Shown: piece after piece, positions 56,166 to 64,000 of the stretch | How the letters are laid out: every line of letters starts with the position of its first letter | Position numbering within the stretch: position 1 is the first letter of the stretch | Assembly: GCA_019925095.2 (NCBI GenBank) | Contig: CM034409.1 | Span: 6,699,001-6,763,000, forward strand | Reading direction: 5' to 3' | Length of the DNA: 64,000 bases | Source: Dendrolimus kikuchii | Taxonomy: Eukaryota; Arthropoda; Insecta; Lepidoptera; Lasiocampidae | Notes under the pieces: model-generated | Told to the model about the DNA's origin: nothing | Database searches by the model: none | The model's input: only the letters and a program-made list of their open reading frames with translations | Made by a program: the position numbers and the translations under genes

Positions 56166-56397
56166 CAAGGTTTAATTCGGTGGTTGAGCGGGTTAAGCCT
56201 TAGCGAGCTCACTGGAACCCAGAGGCTCCGGGTTCAATTCCTGGCGTGATGAATTTTGTAAACGAACTTTCCGTTATTTACAATGTCTGGGCGTCTGGAA
56301 TCAACCCCAGAGTGGCCCGTTGTATATTACCCATAACACAAGCGTAACTTGCTTAGTTTGGAGATATATAATATGTGTGGTTGTCTGCCGAATTATT
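56166..56397 (+). mobile_element. tRNA-derived SINE T1
   Basis: Head: 'ggtggttgagcgggttaagc' (A-box-like) and 'ggctccgggttcaattcctg' (B box), spaced about 45 nt, as in a tRNA gene. Body: 'gtctgggcgtctggaatcaa', 'cccataacacaagcgtaact', 'gtgtggttgtctgccga'. The 44178-44445 copy has the same order on the other strand. Confidence 0.78.
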
Positions 56398-57419
56398 TGT
56401 TAAGAATTTTGCAACCAACTGAATATATGATCTTCACACCTTTGGTCCACTAATAACTTCAAGCTATATTTAGATGCAATACAATCTCGTGCTTTACACT
56501 TCTCTTTATTTACAGGCCGATATTAAAACGTTAAAATTCGTTCAGTGCCAACCATAGACGATCATCTCGTATAGTTCAAGTACGTGAGGCCTTCAATGCG
56601 AATTCAAGGTCACCGAAAGCATGCGGGATTATCCGTTCGTGTTTATAGTCGGTGGCGCTCGTTACATTTGAATTTTGGCAATTCGCTTACACGGAATACA
56701 TTATCAACGCGGTGTCTCGTTTGAGAGATAACTTCCTTTTTCGAACCTCGATATAATAATATCTTGTTGAGGTTAGGTATGTTCTTAATTTAAATGAAGG
56801 ATTGGATAGGGAATCAAAATTAATATTTAAAATGGGGCAGTGATAGACACCACGTCGTTTTTTTACCATGTAAATCAACAATTTAAATAAAACCAGACAT
56901 TATCGATATCGAAAGATTGAAACCAAATAATTGGCAGCACTATCGATTGCTATGGGTTTGGATTATTTTTTAAACATATTTTAATAATACGGGAAGAATT
57001 TCGCAATGACTGTAGGTACCTGTTTTTGGAACACCTTTTCCGTGTATTCATTTATTTTTTACTGATTATTTGATAGCTCTTCGCCGGCCTGAAGCAATTT
57101 TCATTTCATTAAGATAGAACAAATGACACCATTTTAGTTCCAGAAGTTCTAATAGGGTCTCAGACGATTGAATAAAAGTGTAAACGGAGCTTATGTGATT
57201 AAAGTATCAAATAAAGTGGAGCATGTTTTTTTGAACTTGTGTTTAGCAGACAAAATGGCGCTGTGGTCGAGGTTTTTAGATGCCACCTTTGCAATTCAGT
57301 AACAAACTGGTCATCATGGTAATGCAAACGAAGTTTTTTGTTTTTAGGAAAGAAATTCCGATTGAGGACCATCAGCCGCGCCAGGAATGGCGGCCAATGC
57401 GTGCGATTCGCCGGGCCGG
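56398..57419. other. Unassigned, one repeat motif
   Basis: 57270-57340 is the reverse of the 16385-16440 motif. No coding exon is convincing; frames on both strands at 57199-57602 overlap this motif and the S2 and S1 fragments that follow. Confidence 0.4.
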
Positions 57420-57545
57420 GGTAGTACAAACACCACAGGTATACCCACTAAAACCACTCGGTGTTCCATCCTTCGCGCTTATGCCAAAGCCACGGGGACA
57501 TATCCTGCCTATCCACGGGCCCTGGCAGAAGTTACTGACACTAGT
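57420..57545 (-). mobile_element. S2-related fragment
   Basis: 'atacccactaaaaccactcg' and 'cttcgcgcttatgccaaagc' match the 51990-52060 portion of S2 ('atacccactaaaaccaccct', 'cccacgcttatggcaagaaa'). Confidence 0.55.
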
Positions 57546-57551
57546 TTAATT

Positions 57552-57842
57552 AAAAGAATACAATTTCTTGCGGCTGGGAGGCCTGTCGTAAGAGGCGACT
57601 AAACAACCTACAGCCAGGTGGTAGGGTATTTGCTCGACTGGATGGCGACCACCCCTGGTCTAGAGTATGCCGCCATAACAAACATATGTTATGTTCCGGC
57701 ATTAGTGACCAGGTTCCAGTCTCCTTTAAGAGAGCAGCAGCGCATTTGTAGCACCTTTGGTGTTGCAAATGTCCATAGGCGATGGTAACCGCTTTCCATC
57801 AAGTGGGCCGTCTGCCTGTCTGCTGAACTCCTGCAATAAAAG
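57552..57842 (+). mobile_element. S1 SINE-like element, slightly 5'-truncated
   Basis: Starts at 'aaaagaatacaatttcttgc', lacking the first ~20 bp, and ends 'gaactcctgcaataaa'. Sister copy to 55323-55646. Confidence 0.8.
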
Positions 57843-57993
57843 TAAACCAAACTACGGGGCACAATTTGATAAAAATATTTACCCATATAAACGATTACAA
57901 CCAGGAAATATACACACAATTACCATAATCGATAAAATACGTACTGTCGGAAATTCAAGGATTTTGTATAAAAACCTACGCATGACGTTAATA

Positions 57994-58120
57994 CAGTAGA
58001 ACCTCTTCAAGACGAACCTAGATAAGTCGAAAACCTCTCAAACTCGAAAAAATGTTGTGTTCGCTTTCCTTCAAGTCGCAAAACCTCGGTTGCTCGAAAT
58101 CTGACCGCTCTATAAGTCGA
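57994..58120 (+). mobile_element. pogo/Tigger-like transposon end
   Basis: cagtagaacctcttcaagac directly after TA (57992-57993), with repeated 'aagtcga'-type subterminal motifs ('aagtcgaaaacctctcaaac', 'caagtcgcaaaacctcggtt'). Only one end is present. Assignment rests on the CAGT.GAACCTC terminus and motif style. Confidence 0.5.
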
Positions 58121-58390
58121 TATAATTAATGAGTCCCTATAAGCAAATTCAGCAGGGCTGTAGCTAGAATCGAATTTGAGGTAGGGCAGCATCAGTTACA
58201 GGTAGGGCGGAAGTAAAAAAAATATTTGTATCGATTTTTGACTAAAACACTCTTTACCGTACACTTCACTTAACCAAACTATAAACAATCATAATCAATC
58301 TCCAGTTTATGTTTATTTTAGTTTCAAAGGGGATTCCCCGTAGCATTGATTGCAATATAGTCCATATTGCAATGTGACTGGTAGAGGTCC

Positions 58391-58484
58391 TGTTCCTATA
58401 TCTTACCGACCGTTCATTTGTCTTACTATCGTTAAAAGCAAGTAGGTAGGGCAAGTGAATGAATAGTAAGACATAGAACCGGCC
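58391..58484. repeat. Palindromic MITE, family M2
   Basis: 'ttcctatatcttaccgaccg' and 'ttcatttgtcttactatcg' are the reverse complement, with few mismatches, of 'gtgaatgaatagtaagacat' and 'agaaccggcc'. Confidence 0.7.
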
Positions 58485-58494
58485 AAGAGTCGGT

Positions 58495-58672
58495 GCCGGT
58501 AGATCGCGACGGTCTCACCATAATCAAATTGAGGATATTTTGAAGAAAGATCAAGTAAAAAGCACTAAACGTTGAAAGTAGATGAAATAAAAAATATTTG
58601 CCAGAATCGTAGCACATGGAGATCCCTCGTCTCTGCCTACCTCATAGGGAAACGTGCGTGAAATGTATGGTG
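58495..58672 (+). mobile_element. RTE-like LINE L2, 3' end remnant
   Basis: 'gatcgcgacggtctcaccat' parallels 'gacggcgacgtactcgccat' at 63190-63210, and 'gatccctcgtctctgcctac' parallels the 63325-63345 stretch. Frame is broken by stops. Confidence 0.5.
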
Positions 58673-58969
58673 ATAAGTTTTAGGGTACCATAGCCATTGG
58701 GACTAAAACGGAATCCCGTTCTTGTCTTGTTCGTTCCTTAGTCAGTTTTTGTATGTCAGTCATTTCTCTCGGAAATTATGGGGCCATATGGAGAGAAAAT
58801 TAGTAGGAATATATAATCTAGATGTCGTTACACATTTCTTTAATGAAATCGCAATAGAAATAAAGATTTGGAGCGAGTTGAATTTTTTTCACTGTAGATA
58901 TATCGTTATAGATATTTTTAGTCAAATTCTGTAAAATCATTAACAATGTTCTTAAGAGCTTTTTAATTC

Positions 58970-59099
58970 CCGGTTCCTATATCTTATCGACCGTTTATAT
59001 GCCTTACTATCGGGTAAAATTTGACATAAGCTCCACACAATGTCAAGTGTTAATCAATGGTAGGGTAAATGAATGTATAGTAAGATATAGGAACCGGCC
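58970..59099. repeat. Palindromic MITE, family M2, reference copy
   Basis: Near-symmetric: 'cggttcctatatcttatcga' at the left against 'tagtaagatataggaaccgg' at the right, with 'gtaaaatttgacataagctc' and 'tcaagtgttaatcaatggta' in the middle. Confidence 0.75.
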
Positions 59100-59119
59100 A
59101 AATATGAAGTTAATAGGAA

Positions 59120-59236
59120 CGCGCGCGTGCGTGCATGCGTAATCGAATGAGTGAGTAAATGAAATAATGAGTGAGTGCGTGAATGAGTGAGTGAATGAGT
59201 GAGTGAATGAGTGATTGAGTGAGTGAGTGCGTGCGT
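59120..59236. repeat. (GAGT/GAAT)n microsatellite
   Basis: A GCGCGCGTGCGTGCATGCGT start followed by repeated 'gagtgaatgagtgagtgaat' and ending 'gtgcgtgcgtgtgtgt'. Bordered by the M2 copy on the left. Confidence 0.85.
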
Positions 59237-59239
59237 GTG

Positions 59240-59925
59240 TGTCTAGTCTAATTTTAAATTATGGCATCGTAATATAAATAGATAAGATAAATAAGTGTAT
59301 ATTTAATCTTATATTTAGGTATATAGAGTAAAAATGTATAAAATAAGGATAAAAAAGCAGTAGTGTTAAAAGAGAAATAGCAATTAAATGTATAAGATGG
59401 ATAGTATAAATAGGAAGAGTAGAACGAAGTAGAAGAAGAAGAGTAGAAGAAAGGTTTAAGAGAATGAAGGATGTAAGACTAGCATAACGAAAAAAAAAGA
59501 AAATACAAAACATAAAAACCCCTAAACGGTATAGAAAGCCGGATAACCTTGTCCGTCCAGTGGGAGACAAAACAAACTTTAAATTATAAGTTAAAGTGGA
59601 ATACATAAATGAGGTTATACAACTCATAAATACTTTCAATGAAAATTCATTTGAAGAATATACTTGAGAACTTTCTGAGACATGGGATATTTATGTATAA
59701 AGGCTACGATCTGGTTCCGTAGTCAAATAACCAAAACAGTGAACGTTTCTCACCCCGACGTAACCCTTACAGATCGTGGAGTCCCACGCACTTACCAGAC
59801 ACCAGATTCTGTGCTCTTACATTATCGATCATGGCCTTAGACAATAATCATAATTAAATTGTATATATCTTTACCATAAAACGTAAATTATTACAATTTA
59901 ATTTGCGAAATCATCTCAGAATTTT
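59240..59925. other. Purine-rich unassigned sequence
   Basis: 59280-59470 is strongly A/G-rich. The 126-codon minus-strand frame across it is hydrophobic low-complexity (many L, I, F) and reflects base composition. 59690-59790 is a copy of the 'ttccgtagtca' repeat. Confidence 0.45.
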
Positions 59926-60077
59926 TCAAATGCCATATAACAAAAAAAAAATCGTTTTAACAACATAAAGTACAATCATACTGCCATGTCGTCTAAAACT
60001 TATCATACTTATGTTAATACGACTGGTTTCTACAATTATATACATTAAATAACAACAATGTTGAAGATTAAACTCAC

Positions 60078-60172
60078 TTCTTTTTTCTACCGCCATTGCC
60101 AAGAGGGAAATTGTAAGATTCGCCAAAAATCCGATATTGTAAATCGTCGTCTTCATTACTTTGGTATTGCAT
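60078..60172 (-). CDS. Putative first coding exon of a host gene
   Basis: On the minus strand ATG (60172-60170) opens a frame of 31 codons plus 2 nt that reads MQYQSNEDDDLQYRIFGESY and then NFPLGNGGRKK, ending in front of a canonical GTGAGT donor (60077-60072). The last exon bases are GAA. An in-frame TAA lies about 48 nt upstream, so the ATG is the first in frame; its context (aaagagATG) has a purine at -3. The peptide is hydrophilic and acidic early, with no signal peptide. I do not recognise the protein. No repeat in the window matches it. A CpG-rich block lies ~185-300 bp upstream. The next exon would be to the left; I could not identify it. Confidence 0.5.
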
Positions 60173-60480
60173 CTCTTTAAGCACAATAAAAAACGGATAA
60201 TGATAAAACTGATAAACTTTTAATGTTTAATTGTAAAAACATCGTCAAACACAATTTATTCACACTATTTAAACATGTTTTTTTTATTATATATATCCCG
60301 CGAAAAATTATAGATTAATTAATTTTAAAAGTTTCTTTAAATATTTTATTTATGGAACGCGTGGAATCACGGCCGTTTCGCGCGCGTAGCCGGACTGACG
60401 ACGCCGGGCGAAGTCACACGAACGCACAGCGCGTGTAGCCGCGTATGGGAATTGGTCACAATGGGGTTGCTAGGTTGTGT
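60173..60480 (-). promoter_or_regulatory. Putative promoter and 5' leader, CpG-rich
   Basis: 60355-60475 is a GC- and CpG-rich block in AT-rich DNA ('ggccgtttcgcgcgcgtagc', 'gacgacgccgggcgaagtca'). On the minus strand it contains TCAGTC (60398-60393), which fits the arthropod initiator TCAGT, and it is followed by an AT-rich leader up to the ATG at 60172. The leader has at least two small upstream frames, so if transcribed it may reduce translation or be partly spliced. The initiator is a short motif and could be chance. Confidence 0.4.
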
Positions 60481-60504
60481 ACATTTGCTGGAATGTCATA
60501 TATT

Positions 60505-60600
60505 CTTTTATTGCGATTAGCAAACGTACGGGCAGCCTGGCCTACCTGATAGTAAGTGGTCATTGTCACCTAAGATTGTTGTTTTTAAGCATTGTGATTT
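60505..60600 (-). mobile_element. S1/S3-type 3' tail fragment
   Basis: 'cttttattgcgattagcaaa' then 'cgggcagcctggcctacctg' and 'gtggtcattgtcacctaaga' follow the shared tail at low identity. Confidence 0.4.
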
Positions 60601-61679
60601 CATTTTTTAACATATACGTAGAGTTTTGTAATTGTAATTAACAATTTCCTGAAATAAACTAAATAATAATATTGACGTAAAGATAAAATTTCGGCGGCAT
60701 CTTCCCTCCGGGTTATTGTTATATATTTTTAATTTTAGTACTTGGCAATTTTAAAAATAATGCATTATATTTCATTGGGCCGGTTCGGTTCACTAGTTAG
60801 GAACTTTATTTTCTTCTTCTTTCGTTCCTTAAAAAAAGATAGACGTAACATACTTTTTATCTAAAAATTTAAGCGTTCAAACGGGTTCTTGTATACTGCA
60901 TAGATAACAGCATGACGTGATTATTACACTAAGCGATTTTTTAATTATTTCTCTAAATCAGAATGGAGTGATTAAAAAGGAGCTGTAATTTATAGCTAGA
61001 CTACGTCCATGTCCATAAATTAGTATTCTGTATTAAAAAAGGTTAGCAGAGGGAAACCAACCGAAATTTGTATGTTTGTCATTCGGCTAACAGTGGTTCG
61101 ATAGCCGGCTACAAACCAGCTAATGACTATTTGAATAACGGGTGAATGACTCGCTAACTGACAGCTGACGGCTAAGCCGTAAACTTGTCAGTTTTTGGTT
61201 TTATTCGACAACCATTAGACAGTTGGTGAGTTGACGGACAACTTAGTCATAGTTATTTTGTGAACAACCGCTATTTAGCTAGTCTTTTCAATAGGTACAC
61301 ATATCTAATAAATGTTGCATTAATAAACCGGACTGTGCACGCTAAATCAACGTACGTGTTCAATTATTTATGCATACATTACGATCAAAAGAAGACGGAA
61401 CTACACGAAATAGAACATCGATACTGGCAACATCGACCCTATCCCTTCCTTTCCCGGACGAGCTGAGCCAGTGGAACAACAAATTCCATATCAAGTTAAT
61501 ACCACGATTTTATTGCCTAGGATATTATGACTTCTACGTATAATACAGCGGATGTTTTACACTCTTTGGGCATAATACCAAAAGGTATTTAAATTCCATA
61601 GATTCTTTTTAGGGTTCCGATACTTAAAGGTAAAGAAGGAATTCCTTTTTTTATGCGAAGTGTACATTTTGTACCATAC
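60601..61679. other. Unassigned
   Basis: Contains a 68-codon plus frame (61260-61466) with no known motif and a stretch of short inverted words near 61080-61250 ('cggctaacagtgg', 'gacggctaagccg'). Nothing firm. Confidence 0.35.
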
Positions 61680-61945
61680 TGGGTCCATTCAATGGAGAGA
61701 GGACCAATCCGCAGCGAGAAGCGCTGCGCAGCGTGTGTGAGGACTCTGGTGAAAGACGTTCCCAACTATCCCACTAAACCTAAGTCTGCGTCCCATAACC
61801 GCGCTTGTATTGGAAGAAAATGAGTTATAGAACGGAGTTACTTCTCATGTTCATCCGCGCAACACGATTTGGTCACCCCGGGATGCAGAGTGACCAACTT
61901 CACCAACCGAGGTTAGACTCGCCGCATAAAGAAGAAACTCCTATT
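61680..61945 (-). mobile_element. S2 element, old copy
   Basis: On the minus strand 'gttctataactcattttctt', 'caagcgcggttatgggacgc' and 'ggtttagtgggatagttggg' follow the same order as S2 at 51847-52206, at clearly lower identity. Confidence 0.55.
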
Positions 61946-62197
61946 ATTTTACTTCGATGTATGTCTGTATATAACAACTGATTATGTCGGAAACTACTAA
62001 GGCTCCTTTTAACTATTGAACTCCAGACTTGTGTGTCTACAAGACCACAGATATAACATAAATCGTAAGTACAGTACGTAACTGTAATAGAGATAGTTTA
62101 TACTAAATTTTGTTTGTATATCTACTTTGGCATTTTTCAAAATTGTACTTAAGAAACATTGTAGTTAGTAAATAGTACAAAATTGATAATAAGACAT

Positions 62198-62303
62198 ACA
62201 TACACATACATACATAACTTCACGTCAGTTCCCTTACGGGGTAGGCACGAACAACAGAGCGCCATTTAGGCTTATTCTTACACACCTCACTTGCTTCTTT
62301 GAC
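62198..62303 (-). mobile_element. RTE-like LINE L1, ~106-bp 3' end
   Basis: (TACA)n and 'acttcacgtcagttccctta' to 'cacacctcacttgcttcttt'. Exact 12-bp duplication ataataagacat at 62186-62197 and 62304-62315. Confidence 0.88.
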
Positions 62304-62315
62304 ATAATAAGACAT

Positions 62316-62830
62316 GCTTTAAAAAAGAAAAGAAATAAATGAAGACGCCCACAATTTATTTACATTTAAAAAAGAAAGAAAAGATTAAAACACCCTTGAC
62401 CTTGCACCACGACAGAGGTGGCGAAAAAATTAAAGACCACAGATAATATGACAAAAGTGTAATATCAAATATTCGAGTTTTTTTTCGAAAGAGAATCCAA
62501 AGGGAAATTCGAAATTTAAAGATTGAACATTGTGTATTTGTGCTATAATAAAAAATATGAAAGATATGACCTTCCTCAATGTCATAAATGACTATACCGG
62601 TAAAACTTTAAAAACAAAAGTATAGAGGCAAGCGTTTGACCACACACGCGGCTTTAATACCGGCGCCCGCGCATAAGCGATAACGACCGGCAATAGTCAA
62701 AGCAACCGACAGGAATTTAATAATAATAAAAAGTAAAATCGATTATCCTTATTGTATTTTATATAGGAACCCTTGATAAGCGAATCAACTCGCACACGGC
62801 CACTTTTTTTTAAATCAAACAAACCACACC
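62316..62830. other. Unassigned
   Basis: No gene, RNA or repeat partner was recognised. Confidence 0.4.
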
Positions 62831-63077
62831 TAATTCCTGCGACCGGGCGGCCTGTCGTAAGAGGTGGCAAAACAACCTGTAAGCCAGGTGATAGGGAATT
62901 TGCCCCTCTGGGTGGCTACCACCTCTGGTCTTGAGCATGTCGCCATAGCAACCTTGAGTGGTGTTCCGGCATTAGCGGCCAGGTTTCATTAGTGTTGCAA
63001 ATTTACATAGGCAACGGTAACCGCTTTCCATCACAGTTAGGCCGTCAGTCTGTCTGCTGTACTCCAGCAATAAAAAA
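62831..63077 (+). mobile_element. S1 SINE-like element, diverged and shortened
   Basis: From 'aattcctgcgaccgggcggc' to 'actccagcaataaaaaaa'. An internal ~30-bp deletion removes the B-box-like region ('ggccaggtttcattagtgtt'). The most diverged S1 here. Confidence 0.7.
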
Positions 63078-63085
63078 ACACCAAG

Positions 63086-63377
63086 TTGAAACAAGAATGT
63101 TGACGTGGTTAAGGCGTGTAGAGAAAATGGATGAAAGTAGAATAAAACAAGCTTATGACAGAATTTTGAATGAGAGAGCTGATGCCGGTAGACGGCGACG
63201 TACTCGCCATGACCAAATAGTAAGTATTAAAGAAAAGTCAGATAAAAATTCACTTAAAACAAACAAATAGACATTAATGAAAGTAGATGAAGTGAAAGTT
63301 GTTTATCAGGATCATTGCAAGTGGACTGTCGTCTCTGTCTACCCCATGGGAAACATGCATGATAATATGTATGTATA
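63086..63377 (+). pseudogene. RTE-like LINE L2, ORF2 C-terminus and 3' end
   Basis: The frame reads QVETRMLTWLRRVEKMDESR, then IKQAYDRILNERADAGRRRR and TRHDQIVS, the RTE-type (R)L.W.GHV.RM.E.R..K...RGRPR..W.D.I ending in worn form. After stops comes 'gactgtcgtctctgtctacc' and 'ccatgggaaacatgcatgat', then (ATGT)-like repeats at 63365-63385. No RT domain. Confidence 0.6.
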
Positions 63378-63440
63378 TATGTATCTAAAACACTAACAGT
63401 CAAGCTCCCACCAATAACCCCTACACAGTCATCTATAGAA

Positions 63441-63634
63441 ACTATACTCATATTTATAAGGAGGTAAAGTTTGTGAGTTTGTTTGTAGGAAGTAATCTCT
63501 TGAAATTCTGAACCGATTTTAAAAATGTTTTCACCACTCGAAAGCTACGTTATCCCTGAGTGACATAGGCTACATATATTTGATGATTAATAGTTCTTTT
63601 TTAATTTCCAGCGAAGTGGAGACGAATCAGCTAA
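63441..63634 (+). mobile_element. Helitron HelB, diverged
   Basis: 'aggaggtaaagtttgtgagt' near the 5' end and 'gaagtggagacgaatcagct' plus aa at the 3' end (CTAA, matching the CTRR rule). Confidence 0.6.
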
Positions 63635-64000
63635 TATATACAACCATAAATAATAAGATTCCTTATTTAAAAATAAACTATAATCCACAATACACCTTAA
63701 ATTAAATTAAGTCATTTTGAAATCAAGATTTTTAAACAGTCGAATAAATTCAACAAGTTTATGGCATCACGGCGACCTTGAATTTTAAAATTCGAACTTG
63801 ACCTTGAAATATGGCAAAATGAGAATCGAAATGTTTTCCATACAATAAGCTTAATGGCTAATTAGATGTTGTCTTTTTCACCACAATGGCAGGCGAGGGA
63901 ACTTAGTCTATACAGCGTTGTCTACTGTATTAAGTCTTTAATATAGTTTTATTTTATGGGGAAGCTTACAAACAAGCAGACGACCTAGATAATGGAAAGT
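63635..64000. other. Unassigned, repeat scraps at the end
   Basis: 63868-63945 ('cacaatggcaggcgagggaa', 'ctatacagcgttgtctactg') matches 35925-36000. 63945-64000 begins an S1/S3-type tail that runs off the window. Confidence 0.45.

Noticed and set aside
57241..57303. Short ATG frame 'atggcgctgtggtcgagg'
   Set aside because: Fifteen codons ending in a stop, overlapping a repeated motif also at 16385 and 11843.
59259..59639. 126-codon hydrophobic frame
   Set aside because: It is the complement of a purine-rich low-complexity stretch; L/I/F/S content follows base composition.

Overview
This is AT-rich animal genomic DNA, most likely from a moth or butterfly. I infer this from the repeat content: short Helitrons ending in CTAG, RTE-like LINE tails ending in (ATGT)n, and elements starting with 'cccgcgacttcgtccgcg'-type ends, which I associate with Lepidoptera. 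There is no bacterial-style gene order, no CRISPR array, no rRNA and no free-standing tRNA gene. I see no complete host gene. Almost every long open frame is either a fragment of a transposable element or a by-product of a repeat.

The best host-gene signal is near the right end on the minus strand. A CpG-rich block (about 60355-60475) is followed by an AT-rich leader and a 95-nt coding segment (60078-60172) that begins with ATG after an in-frame stop and ends at a canonical GTGAGT donor. If real, this is the first coding exon of a minus-strand gene whose other exons lie to the left or outside the window. A second unexplained open frame is at 50673-51053 (+).

The rest is a layered record of insertions. 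(1) Helitrons of several families (2593-3069, 3322-3513, 8113-9222, 9863-10201, 12690-13371, 22352-22695, 23247-23500, 24878-24985, 27898-28268, 28737-29197, 39907-40774, 43959-44739, 51733-52300, 52783-52984, 55133-55833, 63441-63634); the one at 8113-9222 contains a 9-bp-unit minisatellite. (2) At least six groups of non-LTR retrotransposon fragments. The clearest is an RTE-like family with seven 5'-truncated copies; the largest (25739-27017) keeps an uninterrupted reverse transcriptase frame. (3) A poly(A)-ended SINE-like family, S1, with eleven substantial copies, plus a second family (S2), a third with a related 3' tail (S3), and tRNA-derived SINEs. (4) Four solo LTRs of one group. (5) MITEs and fold-back elements, including a 385-bp mariner-type deletion derivative (38245-38629) and a ~59-bp-arm hairpin whose loop is inverted between its two copies.

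The insertions are nested, so relative ages can be read: an LTR lies inside a Helitron terminus, S1 lies inside a Helitron and inside LINE fragments, a tRNA-SINE and a Helitron lie inside another Helitron, S2 lies inside a MITE and a Helitron, and an RTE tail lies inside an S3 element. Several target-site duplications are exact and are given below. No set of genes working together as a system is visible here.
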